This document shows, one piece after another, positions 27,001 through 39,250 of a stretch of DNA of 60,000 nucleotides. Within the stretch, counting starts at the first letter, position 1; every line of letters starts with the position of its first letter. Made by a program: the position numbers and the translations under genes. Under the pieces are notes generated by a model. That model saw nothing but the letters and a program-made list of their open reading frames with translations, did not search any database and was not told the origin of the DNA. Origin of the DNA: Polytrichum commune (taxonomy: Eukaryota > Streptophyta > Polytrichopsida > Polytrichales > Polytrichaceae); assembly GCA_950295325.1 (NCBI GenBank), contig OX485804.1, forward strand, positions 58,902,001 through 58,962,000, given 5' to 3'.

Positions 27001-30000
27001 CAACTCCATAAATTCTTTTCAGGAGAGTATGCCATACCATGATAACTGGGGCCCAAAGTGATAAAATAGTCAGAGCATTGTGATTACCTGCCATGGTAAA
27101 CAAATTAGAAAGTTAAAATCATCAATGGGCAGGTGACAATAACTTCTGGAGACGATCTGCACTTAAACTAGGGCATGTATCATATTTGAAAAATAGTTCC
27201 TACTATACTAATGGAGTTAGATTTGTTTTATACATAAAGTCCAGCAAGTGCACAAACTCAGAAATGTTTGAATCTGAAAGTAAGCAAATGCAGAATACAG
27301 TCAATCCTAGCTACTGGAAATGTGAAACCACTCTTGTTACTAAGACTTCTGTATGTTAAGCAAAACATGGCACAAACTAAAGAACCCTCAGTTAGTTTCT
27401 ATAAATGACTAGTCCAAAGAACCTCCTTAGTCAATTTATCCTATATATCTCCATAGTGTAGTCAAGGGAGACTCTAAATGTTTTCACTTCAAAAAAATTA
27501 GACACAGAATGTTCGCCTATACATTGATGAGATTATAACTATGTATTGCTATCTAGGTACATAACATAACCATTATTAACTTGATATTCGTGGTTGAGAA
27601 TGACACACAGAAAAACATGTGTGATGATCTTCATACTCTAGCACACAAGGAGGGTTGATTGTAACATAATGTATCTGGTCACCTCAATTGACAGCATAAA
27701 GCAGTCAAATAGATATCCAGTTGAAAGGCAGACTTACTGCTTGAAAAGAAGTCATGCCACTTATACTTAATGTTGTTGAATCCAATAATAAGCCTTGTAG
27801 GCTCAATCATGGGCAGGATCTGGGCAAACAGTGCAGTTGATTCAACATATCATGATCAGAACCAAGTCAACTATATATCATTGTCAAAGTAAAAATTTAT
27901 ACTAAGTTGCGACAATTGCAATGTTCCGAATATACATCACAAAAAATCTATGCAAGGCCTAGGCGTCTAGTCCACATCATTCTGCAACCACTAAATCGTG
28001 CCCATATTGCAGCTACAGATAGCACTACTTTCAGATTGGAAACAAAGTCTATAAGGAAAGACAATCTGGCTCGGTGTTTACCTGAAAATGCATAGTAAAT
28101 GCAAATTTGCAGATTAAGATGAATATCCAAAATAGAGAATACCTGCAATTTAAAAAGATTAAGAGTGAAGTGTCCTGTAAATAACACTCACGCATACTTG
28201 AGCTTTATAATGTCAAACCTACCACACCACAAACAATTGAGGTACGTGGAATTTATCATGTCACTTTCTAGGTGCTACCTAATTGCACCTAATATTACAC
28301 AGCCCAAAGGGGGATGTGGAAATTCCATACTTTAGATAATCCCGCATCCGTTCGTACATTCCACGCCCAACATAATACCGCTCCTGTGCCCACATACATA
28401 TTCATAATATCAATCAATCACTCCATTTTTAAGGAACACTTATTAAACCAATGGATTTTGATTGAAATTGGTATCTGCAGCAGATTGGAAACAGAGTCTT
28501 AAGTTCTCTCAAGAAACTATAATCATTGATTTACCACCCTGATTTAGGCTGACAAGAGTTGAAGCTGTACCTGATGCAACCACTTAAAGAACTGGAAAAC
28601 ATAAACATTTGAGCACTTTTCAGCCTGCCTTCGGAGCCATGGAAGGCGAAGGAGAAAGGTAAAAATCAGCTGTGTTCCTGAGTAGCTTGCCAATACAATG
28701 TAAAAAATCTGGAACCACGCAGTTGAACCATTGTTTCTTGCATCCTCTTGAAGGGTTTTCCTGCAGTTTAGATGTTACACTTAGTGAAAATAAAATCAAG
28801 TGATGCATTATTTGAAACATCCAAAAAGGACTGTAATCCAAAAAATGGCATCAAGTCCAGATGAAATAACTCTGCCTACTTCACCATATTATAATTGAGC
28901 CTATCCTTTCATTTGGGCTAAACTAATTATACCCGCAAAGATCCCTCCTACTAACAAAGATAAAATATCATTATAGAATCAGGAATGGACATGCTGCATG
29001 CAATCCGCAATAATCCCTTCTAGAAGTTAACTAGATGCCGAAACAATTTCAGGACTATGAACCATCCAAACAAAGAACTGTAAGGAAAACTTTCAAATAA
29101 ATAAATCGCAGTGCCCAGTAACATCAGAAGATTACTATTGGCTGTACTATGCCACAATAGATAAAAAGATCAGTGTTTTCTGTTCAACGCAAGACTTCTC
29201 TAGAGTTTCAAAGCTCCAATTGCTTCTAAGAGTATGTAATAATTAAACATGTGAACAAAAGTTGTAGAAACTCACACATAAAGAAACAAGATTCCACCCG
29301 ATAAGGATGCAAACCAGACAAACTGCAAAAGCACCCGTGCAACAGTTTGACGGCGTGTGCTTCTGAAAGCACCAAACATAAAAACAGCATCGAAGACAGC
29401 TGCACATTGGCATGGTAAGTCATAGTAAGGAACATTACATTCAAATAAAAAGTTCTAAGAAACGGAGACAGACATTTATCTTACAAAGACAAAATGTAGC
29501 AAATAATCAAGGTCATACACACTACTATCATATGAAGGCAACTTCTTATTGACAATGAGTAGGCAAGTATTCGATCGATTGTGATTTAACAAAATTGTTA
29601 TATAGATTAGAATGAAGGTAAAGCCATACCAGTTTCTGGTAAACAACATTCAACACATTTGAAGAATAAGAGGAGACTTCTGACTTTCACAATGAAGCTA
29701 ACTATATCTCATCTTTTCCAAGGCAAGGGAGCCGACAATGGCAGCTTGCAACTCACATTGCAGAAACTTCAAGACAACAAACGTGGGACCAACACTCATG
29801 ATTTTCTTGATTGTTCGCACATGGAGATTCAGATTCCCATTCTTGCTGCAAAATGCCCATATTGTTAACCCCTGTAAACACCCACCATACAAAAAGAAAA
29901 ACTTAGAATCAGGTAAAAGAATATCCGATTAAGGAAATGCGTAGCTTGTAAGAGCAATTAACAGCACTCATGATTAATACACCATGAGGGTACCACTATC

Positions 30001-33000
30001 ATAACATAGCTGTACAAAAAGAAGCACGATCACCTTACCTGAAGCATGCAGAGAAAGAATATCCAGAGGCGGTGAAAACTGTGGTAGAGATGAAATCCTG
30101 AACGGTGCTCAACAAAGTGAATTTTTCCCACTTTATGCTCTTGTCGACGACCAGGAGTCGGTTCTGGTAGAGCCTCTTCTGAGCTAGTTGGAGCCTGAAA
30201 TTTTGATGATTAGAAGTCAAGGTCCATACAACATCAGTTATGAATGCCTTACATTAACAACAATATGTAACTAGAAGTGCTTCCATGTAAATGATAGTAC
30301 ACTATTAAACCTTGTAGGTCCAAGAGGCCCAATCTGGGCCTCAAGATGTCATATAGAGAGGTTAAGCATTACTCCTTGAGAGTTTTACATAAAGGTGTCA
30401 AAGGCGGCCCTATGTTAAATTAGCCCATTCATCATATGCATTATTGACAATCAAAGGATACATATATGTAGAATGAACTATAGGGAGATTTAGCTCACAT
30501 AAATGATCTCTACTTAAATACATACCACAAATATCTAATCACCATTGTCACATTGATTTCACTTCCTTGCTTTGATAGGTTGTGCTAAATGTGGATCCAA
30601 TACCATAGACCAAACAACATATTATTTCAATATTTCTTGGGGGTTCGTACAAATAGTCACATATCCTGTATAAACACACCCTTGATCTTTAGCCACAAAT
30701 TGATATCTATTAGCTGAGGGAAAATCTAAGAATTAAACCCCGTACAAGATTCTTTCTCACACCCTTCTGTGAGTAAAAGCTAACCTTTTTAGCGACGTGT
30801 TGCTTGGGCTTCATAAAAAAACCTGCATCCAGACGCCATGGCCAAGAGAGCTCAAAGCAGGCAGGTTGCCTGTACCCAAGAACGATCAATAACATCAGGT
30901 AGTCAATAACACGACATAAAATAATCTTACAAGTTTACATTTTGAAAAAGCTTCCACAATTAGCTCTGGAAAATTGGTTCTGTTGAGTAACTACCAAAAG
31001 AACTCATTGAAGTCATCATAGTTTCGCCAAGTTGAATGTGCAGCTTTCCCATTATCACTACTTTCGGCCTCCTGCAATCCATTCACACATGCCAAATGCA
31101 TCCTATTAGTGTTGAAAGCCCAGTTTACTTCAAGTGTGGTAAAATCTCAAAGTACTCTTTGCAAGGGAAACAAAGAAACCACCTAAAAGACTTGGTGGAA
31201 CCAAGGGAACTATACTAGAACTTCCTCCATTACACTAGCCTTAAGACTCCTATGCACATTAATCAGATAACATCGTGCCCTCACCGCAGCAACAACATTG
31301 TAGACAGGAGTAATTATCTGCTCCAGGAATGAAAAGTCTGTTACACCATCTGCATTTTCCGCGACCGTCCTTGATTTCTCAACATAAGGCTTCTCTAGCA
31401 GGTCAAAACACTCATCCGCCATCTGTTGCAAAACACAGAAAATGTCCTTCAGTTTCAACCTAAAACTAAAATTGATCCTGCTGCTTACAGAACTCAACCT
31501 GACCCCTTAATCCCCAATTCACATAAGGGAAACACTGTAACAACCATAATAGAATCATACAATTAAGAAGCATGATGCAAGCTTAGTTGTGACTATATGT
31601 GCGCACTGAAACACCTTCCCATCAATGAAAAGTAAAGACCCCTCTTCTGGACATCAAAAGTAGGTCCAGAAAATCAGCGCAAAGCCATGGCCATCATGGC
31701 TAAACATGGATGCCAAACAAAATTAATAAAGAATCACAGGTACAACCCACAATCAATGTTCTACCAACTTCACCACATTTCAAAAAGTGAGTATAGATTT
31801 TGCAGAGTATCCAAGGTAACTATAGGTTTTAAATAAAATACCAAAAGTGCATTCTATCACTGCTTGAGAGGATTTTCTCTTTCACAGTCATACTTAGTTT
31901 ATCAAGTCAACAAGAAATATGACCCCCACAAGCAGTCGTACCAAACAGACAATAAAATTCTGGAAAAAAAGGTTAAACAATCAAAATTGTTGTCCGTACA
32001 TGATGAAAGATGTAACAGAGGCACTCTGGCATGAAACGTAGATTTGCTGCCTCGCCCCACACCAAAAGATAAAGAGCAGTCAAACAAAGTCTTCTTTCAT
32101 GTGTAAATGCCCTGCATTGCCAATTTCCAAATAAGAAAGTGGTAAGAAGCAGAAATGGTCCAATCCATTCAACCATATTCCAAGTTGCTTCAGACCTACA
32201 TTTCAAGTTTCAGATAGCAAGTACTAGAACAAATGTACCTCATGAAAATTGTAAGAGGGCAACATTATTGCCACTCCCTGTCAACTGTTTGTCACATTGC
32301 TTGTTGGAGCAGTGAGAATTGACTGAATAATATTTCAAATCTGGTCTTGTACATCTGGATTATATGTTTATCGGCAACCAACCCATTCATTCATGCATTT
32401 TATGCTGATACTCTTTATCACTGCAGAAGTTTGGAGAACATGTGCAGGTTCCATGTACCTAAATCTTTTTCAGGATTAGTTGCTTGATGTTAGACCAAAG
32501 TTCAGATGTGACTTATCAGATGTAAGAAACAGATAAATGTTTAGCAAATCTTCTGCACAATTCACCTCCAGTCAGATCAGGTATAAAATAGGTACAATTA
32601 TTTTGTTCAATAGCCACTTGAATTATTACTGGACTTTATTGGTTTTAAAATTCCCTTTAATACATGACACCAACAATATAATTGAGAACTTACCGCTTGG
32701 ACTGGGGCTCCCTCCTTAGAAAGTGACACCATCGAATATAGTTCTCCAAGATCCGGTCTTTTACATTATTAACAGCTGTGTCTGCCAACTATTATTGTAC
32801 ATGAGAGATATCAGGTTATGATCTGAGCTCCACAAGCAGAATGCTGGATTGAATATCACGGCCAGCATTACAAACCAGTAAAAAGTTGAAAAAACTAAGT
32901 GCATTTCCTCATATCATGTATGTTTGTGACACTCCTCTATCCCATCACTTGAAACATATAAACTCAGCTTGAAATTTTACAGGTTAATTTTATGTAGCTC

Positions 33001-36000
33001 GCTCACTAACAAAGCCAGCTTAAGCACAGGGTCACATGAATTCAGGTGGATTGGTGAGAAGTATTGAAAATACCTTCATGACATCAACCTCCCTACCCGG
33101 ATCAGAAAGTATACCCAGCCTTGACTGGGCACTCGAAAGGAGTAAGATTAGATGTTCCCGTTGATTGGACACATTGTCTTTCTGCACTCGCAACAAGAGG
33201 AGTCAATTGCTTTCCAGTGTATCCACTGATACTGAATCGGTTCGTCAACAAACATGATGAACTTCAAGCATTAAAGATAGAATGTACCTACATATTTCAT
33301 GGCATGAAGAGGAATTATGTATCGATCAGAATTGCAGAGAATAAAACCAATTTGATTTGCAGTTCATACCTGGAATCCAAAAGCAAAATGTAAGAAATCA
33401 AATATATCCAAGTTCCTGTCAGTGGGAACAACATAATCATTGCGAAACCGGGGCATATCGGTTGTGTATTTGATAGCTTCTGTGGCACCAATCACCTGAA
33501 CACATCCAACAATACTTGGATGAAAAAATTCACAAGTAGACAGTAAACTTCACTTTCTCAATGTACTAAGCAAAATACACCATTACTTCCAACTTGATCT
33601 TAATTTCAAACCTATGTAAACACATGAGAATGCTTGTGAACTAGAAAGTTAACAAGAACAATCCTGTGACTGTAGTGAGGGTATAGAAGAAGGTGGACCA
33701 TTAACCTAATCGCATTATCTAACTACATAGACTGAGAACGTACACATTTGAAGTAGCTTAAGCAAACTGCCCTGTTGCCTAAGAACATTTTGAACCAAGT
33801 CCTTCAGACTTCAAAACCAGCTAGAAGACAACAAAGAGAAACGTCCAGGAAGATCTGGAGTGACTGGATGACTTATTAGTCTCATATTTACCAGAACACA
33901 TGAAATGTAACCTTCGCTTTCTCACCTCAGGAAAAAATACAAATGGATTGGGAACACCAGGTGTCTCCAGCGGTAGTATATTGTAGGACTTAAACTCCTT
34001 GATTTTCTTTGCATCTTCCTCCATAACTCTTTTCTCCTGTTCCATTTGAAAACCAAATTACCCTAGAGTCAATGATTGTACCCTAGAGGACCAGACCACG
34101 TTAACTAATCAGAAACCCCATATACATTGAACATTCACCATCTAAGTTAAAACATTTAATCAACATTTAAAGAAAATTTGAGACTTTGAGTGGTCCTTGA
34201 ACCTGAGAGGCTGACTCTTCCTTCCCACTTTACGCTTTAAAGAGTCCCATTTCCAATGACACCAAGTACACCAAATTTAAGTGCGAAAGACTCCTCGTCT
34301 TGATTAGGCAGATCTAAATTCAAGGGTGCTACAGCTGAACTCACATTACTATACTGAAGGGCATTCGCATCTCCAGGATCTGCTTCCCTCAATAAGGCAT
34401 CCACAACATCATTTAATATTCTTGAAATTTCATATACTCTTCTCATCTTTTCAGCTCTCCTGTCTTGGCTGCACACACCAGTAGGAATTAGCAAACTTGT
34501 TTAGCATCAAGCCTTATGCAGAGCAAGGCTGAAGTAATATAGAACTGGATATGGAGCTGGACATGTTCAAAGTGAGTTTTCAATATCGTGCAGGTCTCCA
34601 CAATATGATGATGAGAGTCATTCCAAAATCTTCTCACCTACTAAGCAAGTTGCTACGACCCATAGTCAAAGACGGTTATCTTACACAGAACCAAAAGCAC
34701 TAAGATTGACAAAGAAAGAAGTCGCAACAAATCAGACCTCTTCAAACACAGGCTGCAAAAGCAAGCTGAGCATCTTCCCAAGACACACCAGTACTAAATA
34801 TAACCAGCAGTACTCAGCAGTATTAACTTTGGAGTAATCATAAAAGTGAACAATTTGTCTGAAGAAATAAATATGGTGGAGGTACACACAGATCAGGCTC
34901 CTCATCGGTAATTTGGCCTAATCTCCTCAGCTGCTCCTCTGCCTCAAGTCGGTCAATGTGAGTTCTCTCTCTGAAATGTTTGTAGTAATCTTGAACTATC
35001 CTGATGTCCTGGCTTCTGTCAACAAACCCTCCCTGCTTGAGTTCTTGTTTTTGCTGCAATTTACAATCTCATACTTCAGTATAACCTCCAGCAGATTCTA
35101 GTTCTCCAAAGAGACCCTTTGGACATCTGCAACTGCTAAAGAGAACACCAAGAGTGTCATACCACCATAGAACTGCTAACCATAGCTCTGCCAATTCAAT
35201 AGACAACAGAACCAAAAGAATTTCACTAATCTTTGTACACATAGCCATGAAAGAACAAGAAAAGAAAAGGTAAGGTAAATGACAAAACTACATTGAATTC
35301 GGTATTGGTAGATATGTGATATCCATCATGGAAACTAGAGATGTAGTTCAATCACCAATAGTGGTGTGGAGGATTTCACAAATACCTTGATAATGGACTT
35401 CAAACCTGTCTTGAACTGCAGGACACCTCTCCCTTCACTTGTCGGATCTAGGTGTTGCGTCAACCTGAACGCATGCTCACACACTGGCCCAACACAGCCC
35501 AATGGATATTAGTACAATCTCCGGCATCCACTCTACCAGAAATGCAGACTACCCACATGATGTCTGCCATGTCCATTACTAACTCTACCAACCTGAAAGT
35601 CTTACCATCTTTCAATCACTAACCTGAGCAGGTAGACAAACAACACAGGTATCTCTTCACTGAAGTGAGCGATCAATCCTTCAAACCTTCCCAAATGTCT
35701 AGTGTATCTACAGAAACCTGAGATTTTCCTGAACCACTCCTACCTAGATTCTCAAGTGTCCTGATAACCTGGACTTTAAATCTCATAATTCTTACATTAA
35801 CTTACATGCTGCTCCTCCTAATGATACCGATAAGAAGTCATAGCGGAAGCACTCACCCTACCCATATATATGTAGCTTGCATTTGCAAAGGCAGAATGCA
35901 ATGATAATAATAATAATAACAATAAAAAGAAAACTGCAAGTTTTATTGTGGAGCAAGATACACCAGAGAGTACAACCTCTGAAGTATCGATGCTTGCTAC

Positions 36001-38071
36001 TCTTATGCACACCATTAAGGCAATGACCATGCAATTCCAAGGAGAAGTAGTCGTACTTCACTACTGGAATGAAACCCACTACACCAGATTGCAAATGGAT
36101 AAAGCAATCCCAGAATCATATGAGACAGCACATAACCTAAATCGCTAATTGTCTTTCTAAACTTTGTGTCTGGCAGTTGCACACTAATTGGTATTCAGGA
36201 GCGGCTTACCCACACCAAGATAGCAAATCAGTGTAATAATCACTCTCACTGCCAGGACTTGTCAGCAGAATACCCTTTAGTCATATAAAAAAGATGTAGT
36301 CCTATACATAGGTGGCCACATGATAAGAATATTCTTACTGACAGAACACTATTGTCATTTGTCTCGAAATCAGTGCTATATTCCCAAACAATCTACCAAC
36401 CCACTGCAGTAGTACATGGGTAGGGGAAGATGCAGGAAGAGAGTATTATTTCCTATCAAACTATAATTCAATTTCTGCCATAAACCCTTACTCATAAAAT
36501 CTTGGTGGCTTAAACCTGATGATGAGAGCATGAGCTCAGTAATTGCAATCAAAAGTGACCAGAATGAACTCTATTATTCAATTTATGTCTCCATCTCACA
36601 AACTATTGCTACTGAATTCCACTCTATTCTAGCTCTTACTGAAGAAACCCATAAATAAGATAATTGATGAATGTGGGAAATAGTGTGAAGCTGAAGTCAA
36701 TGCCCACATGCCACAGAGTTTGACGTTGCAACATAGGAGAACATAAGAGTATCAGCTTTATTTATAAGCTGTAGTCATTGTTAAAACAATGAAGACAACA
36801 ATTCATTGAAACCCTTCACAATAGAGTTATCCTCTAAGTAAACATAACTTTTGGCCAGGGAGTTCATTATTCTGGATACAACAACTTCCATATTCGGTAA
36901 ATTTTTGGTGCATGCTTGGTGATAGAGTGGAGATTTGGCCTAAGAAGAACAATCTATACAGAAAAATTATGGGCTGTCAAACTAATTATGTTGGCATGCC
37001 AAGAGGTGCTGTAAATAAATAGGTTCAGCCCTCAAAGAACCTCACGAAATAGGTTGCTCTTCATTCGAATTCAAACGCTAATACCTCCGAGCATCACAAG
37101 TAGAAAGAAATGATTGAGATTGTACGTATGAAAAAAAACCAATGAAAAATCATCATGCAGGGACAAACTCCCATAGAAAAGTCCAATTGAGTTAAAGGAT
37201 AAACTCTAATATATGGCATGTTTCTCTTTGCTTACCAAGCTGCAAAGTTACCGACTAAGTGGAGAAATGTGTTTGAAAATAGGTTGCTCTTCGTTCGAAT
37301 TCAAACAGTACTACCTTCGAGCAGCACCATTATCACTCAGTGGAAAGAAATTATTGATATTGTATGCACGAAAAACAACCAAAATCCATCATAGGGGACA
37401 AACTCCCGCGAAACATCCAATAGAATCAAAGAATAAAACTCCAATATACTGGCAATCTCTCCATGCTTACCAAGCTGCATAGTACCGACTAAGTGAAGAA
37501 TGTATTTTTTAAATAGGTTGCTCTTCATTCGAATTCAAACACTACTACCTCCGAGCACGCACCCGCATCACAAGTGGGAAGAAATTAATGACATTGTACG
37601 CACGAAAAACTACCAATGGAAAATCACCATAAGGGACGAAACGAACTCCCGACGAGAAGTGCAATTAAGTTAGAAGAATAAACTCTGATACATGCCATGC
37701 CATGTCTCTCTATGTTTACCAAGCTGCATAGATAGTTACCGACTAAGTGAAGAAACTGCACAATGCAATGCGAAGTGAACGCATTGGTCAGAGAAACACG
37801 TACGAATGCGAGCGACTTGAAAGTTTTCGCTCTCGATCTCGTCTGCAGCTTGCATGACGGCATTGATGTCTGCTTGCTGTGCCAATGACTGAGGCACCGA
37901 GTAGGACGATCCCCCCGCACCTGCACTCTGTCCTTCAGACCGCCCCCAGTTCGCCCTGCCTTGCTCTCTCACCGCTTTCGCAACCACCCTCTCCCAATTG
38001 CCCAGCACTCGCTTGGAGATCCTGTTGGACGCCCTCGGCCTGTCTTCCCTCGGTCCCGGTGGTCGCTCCAT
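15033..38071 (-). CDS. Callose synthase, GSL8/GSL10 (CalS9/10) class, 51 exons, complete
   Basis: Membrane-bound beta-1,3-glucan synthase (GT48 family) that makes callose from UDP-glucose; GSL8 and GSL10 act in cytokinesis and pollen development in Arabidopsis. I traced 51 coding exons with consistent phases, giving about 2,026 residues, slightly longer than the usual 1,900. In order: an N-terminal helical region (VPQSLAQQADINAVMQAADE; LDPTSEGRGVLQFKTGLK), WGEAANLRFMPECLCYIFHH (about 390-420), a first membrane cluster (about 540-800), the cytosolic catalytic region (ARTVRGMMYYKKAL near 1250, FTRGDCIQTIDMNQ, REHVFTGSVSSLAWFMS, VRMHYGHPDVFDRIFHISRG, VGKGRDVGLNQIALFEAKVA near 1550), and a C-terminal cluster with YIFNPSGFEWQKTVEDFDDW ending FSRGLEISLILAGNRPNSSV. 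The start is the first ATG after an in-frame stop. The border of exons 4 and 5 is uncertain. Confidence 0.95.
17285..17473. mobile_element. Foldback MITE family A, copy A6 (short)
   Basis: About 190 bp, from AAGTTATGCATTAACTCGAC to GAGTTAGAGGATAACTC. It keeps the CTGAGCATGCACCAAAAACT block but lacks the central part. It sits in the callose synthase intron between exons 17632-17519 and 17061-16973, 46 bp past the donor. Confidence 0.6.
18790..19135. mobile_element. Foldback MITE family A, copy A7
   Basis: Family landmarks are GTGGTGCATGCTGGGAGTAG, TTTGATTCAATGAGGGCCAA, AATGAGTTTGACCCTCAATG, CCTCCACACCAACTCTGAG and the right end GTTGAAGGATATCTC. The left end is decayed and its position approximate. 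It lies in the callose synthase intron between exons 19258-19206 and 18696-18520. Confidence 0.6.
24490..24582 (-). repeat. Dispersed repeat B, copy 2
   Basis: On the complementary strand this matches 5851-5940 (CTAATTTTTGGAGCTCATAT, GAATATCTT, a CAAAGTG block, GTCATATAGG.CCCTC). It lies in the 1.2-kb callose synthase intron between exons 25511-25412 and 24240-24080. That intron holds no other recognisable feature. Confidence 0.55.
35902..35926. repeat. (ATA)n microsatellite in callose synthase intron 1
   Basis: A short run of ATA triplets within the first intron. Confidence 0.8.
36824..37207. mobile_element. Foldback MITE family A, copy A8
   Basis: It starts GAGTTATCCTCTAAGTAAAC and ends GAGTTAAAGGATAAACTC. 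It contains CTTCCATATTCGGTAAATTT, GTGCATGCTTGG, ATGTTGGCATGCCAAGAGG and GGGACAAACTCCC. It lies in callose synthase intron 1. Its right part was then amplified in tandem (37051-37755). Confidence 0.65.
37051..37755. repeat. Tandem triplication (period about 232 bp) derived from MITE A8
   Basis: Units begin AGGTTGCTCTTC at 37051, 37281 and 37515. Each runs through ATTCGAATTCAAAC, a GAAAGAAAT.ATTGA.ATTGTA block, AAACTCCC, TCTAATA/TCTGATA and a GCTTACCAAGCTGCA..CCGACTAAGTG end. The third unit ends about 50 bp from the exon 1 donor at 37804. Units are diverged from one another. Confidence 0.85.
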
Positions 38072-38640
38072 CCTCTCTCTCTCTCTCTCTCTCTCCAATC
38101 AAATATCCTTCCTCCTCCTCCCAATTACATCATCACACACAAACACCTCTCTCTTTCTCTCTCTCTCTCTCTCCCTCTCCAATCGAGTACCCCTGCTTCT
38201 CCCAATTACATCATCACGAACCACTTTTTCTATCTCTCTCCCTCTCTCTCAAACAATCCAAACAATCAATCAAATCCAACGCAACAACACCAAGAAATCG
38301 GCACTTAACCGAACTCACCAACTCCGACGGTAACAAATCGGTAGCATCAATAACAAAACGAAAACCACCTCACATCTGCAACTACAAAGCTCCCCATCCC
38401 TGTTTACTTTACTTAACACATCCAAAGATTTTTTCAACTCAAATTTCGTGACACCTCCACACCACAACCAAGCAAACAAGCCCGCCAAACCCCTAGGGTT
38501 TTGCAGGCGAGGGTTGTAGTACAGAAAATCGAGGGATGTGCAAACAATGGTAAGTGAGTTACGTAAGCTACAGTAAGTACTTACAGATACAGGCTGGCAA
38601 ACAGAGAAAGAGAGAGAAAGGGAAGTGAGAAGAAGCCTAC
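38072..38640 (-). promoter_or_regulatory. GA-rich leader (5' UTR and core promoter) of callose synthase
   Basis: Three (CT)n runs on the + strand (GA on the transcript strand) lie at about 38071-38096, 38145-38173 and 38235-38250. The first directly abuts the start codon. CT/GA-rich leaders are common in plant genes and can bind BBR/BPC factors. An in-frame stop lies just upstream of the first run, so the GA repeat is not translated if translation begins at the ATG. No TATA box is clear. Confidence 0.55.
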
Positions 38641-38879
38641 GTTGTTGTTAAGTTCTTAGCCTAGCCTGCACCATATTCAGAGTTGCAAGAAGTGGCAGAT
38701 TACGCGTGCGAGCGATCAGAGAGGTCTGGGAAGAGGCGGGAACGAATGAAAGGCAAATACAAGACGATACGAGGCAGACTGAACGAAGAGGAAACGGATC
38801 AGACGCCGGCCAAAGCCGCAGGAGAACAGAAGAGAAACATGAAAGCAAGAGAGCAGCAAGTACTGCGCAACGTAGGAAT

Positions 38880-39250
38880 GGTCCCCCCCCCCCCCACTCC
38901 GGCCCCCCTGTTGCCGACAAAATCTACCAAAATCACCTCACATGTTCACCTGCCGCAGATCTCTCCCTAGGGCGGTATCCACGGAGCGGAGATTTGTCAG
39001 TTCGGTGACTCAGCCGAATGCCAATTTTCAAAAACGGGGTCGTTCAAGAGGCGAGTGGGACCCATCTGTTGGATCTACGAGACTAACGTGGAATGTTCAT
39101 GTGGTGTAGTTCTCTCTCTAGCGTGGTCTCCGCGGAACGGAGATGTGGAGTGTAATGTCAGTCTGGCCGACTGTGTCTCTGGCTGCGAATTTTCAAAAAC
39201 TGGGTCGCTCGAGAGGCGAGTGGGGCCCACGTCCTCACCAATCCTAGCTA
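38880..39250. repeat. Diverged direct duplication upstream of callose synthase
   Basis: Two related blocks, about 38961-39063 and 39111-39230, share CTCTCYCTAG, ATCCACGGAGCGGAGAT (versus CTCCGCGGAACGGAGAT), AATTTTCAAAAAC.GGGTCG and GAGGCGAGTGGG.CCCA. The area is GC-rich compared with its flanks, and a run of 13 C lies at about 38883-38895. The position, 0.9-1.2 kb upstream of the start codon, suggests regulatory DNA, but nothing in the sequence proves it. Confidence 0.6.

Larger units (their letters stand above)
15033..38071 (-). other. Exon map of the callose synthase gene
   Basis: Exons in transcript order: 38071-37804, 35483-35386, 35053-34890, 34468-34272 (or 34263), 34026-33926, 33495-33370, 33181-33074, 32788-32694, 32111-32000, 31422-31285, 31071-30995, 30869-30785, 30194-30039, 29871-29757, 29399-29276, 28760-28571, 28383-28331, 28142-28082, 27819-27738, 27087-27038, 26839-26753, 26516-26428, 26287-26239, 25909-25818, 25511-25412, 24240-24080, 23910-23790, 23662-23565, 23391-23304, 22989-22796, 22354-22245, 21929-21780, 21653-21585, 21352-21175, 21007-20887, 20748-20629, 20281-20118, 19910-19827, 19681-19569, 19258-19206, 18696-18520, 18389-18342, 18147-17989, 17632-17519, 17061-16973, 16651-16493, 16384-16282, 16158-16039, 15817-15767, 15636-15454, 15269-15033. 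All introns have GT donors and AG acceptors. The largest is intron 1 (2.3 kb). The many-exon layout matches the roughly 50-exon GSL8/10 genes rather than the exon-poor callose synthases. Confidence 0.85.

Noticed and set aside
37879-38451. 190-codon + strand ORF
   Set aside because: It is antisense to callose synthase exon 1 and its CT-rich leader; the Ser/Leu runs come from the microsatellite.
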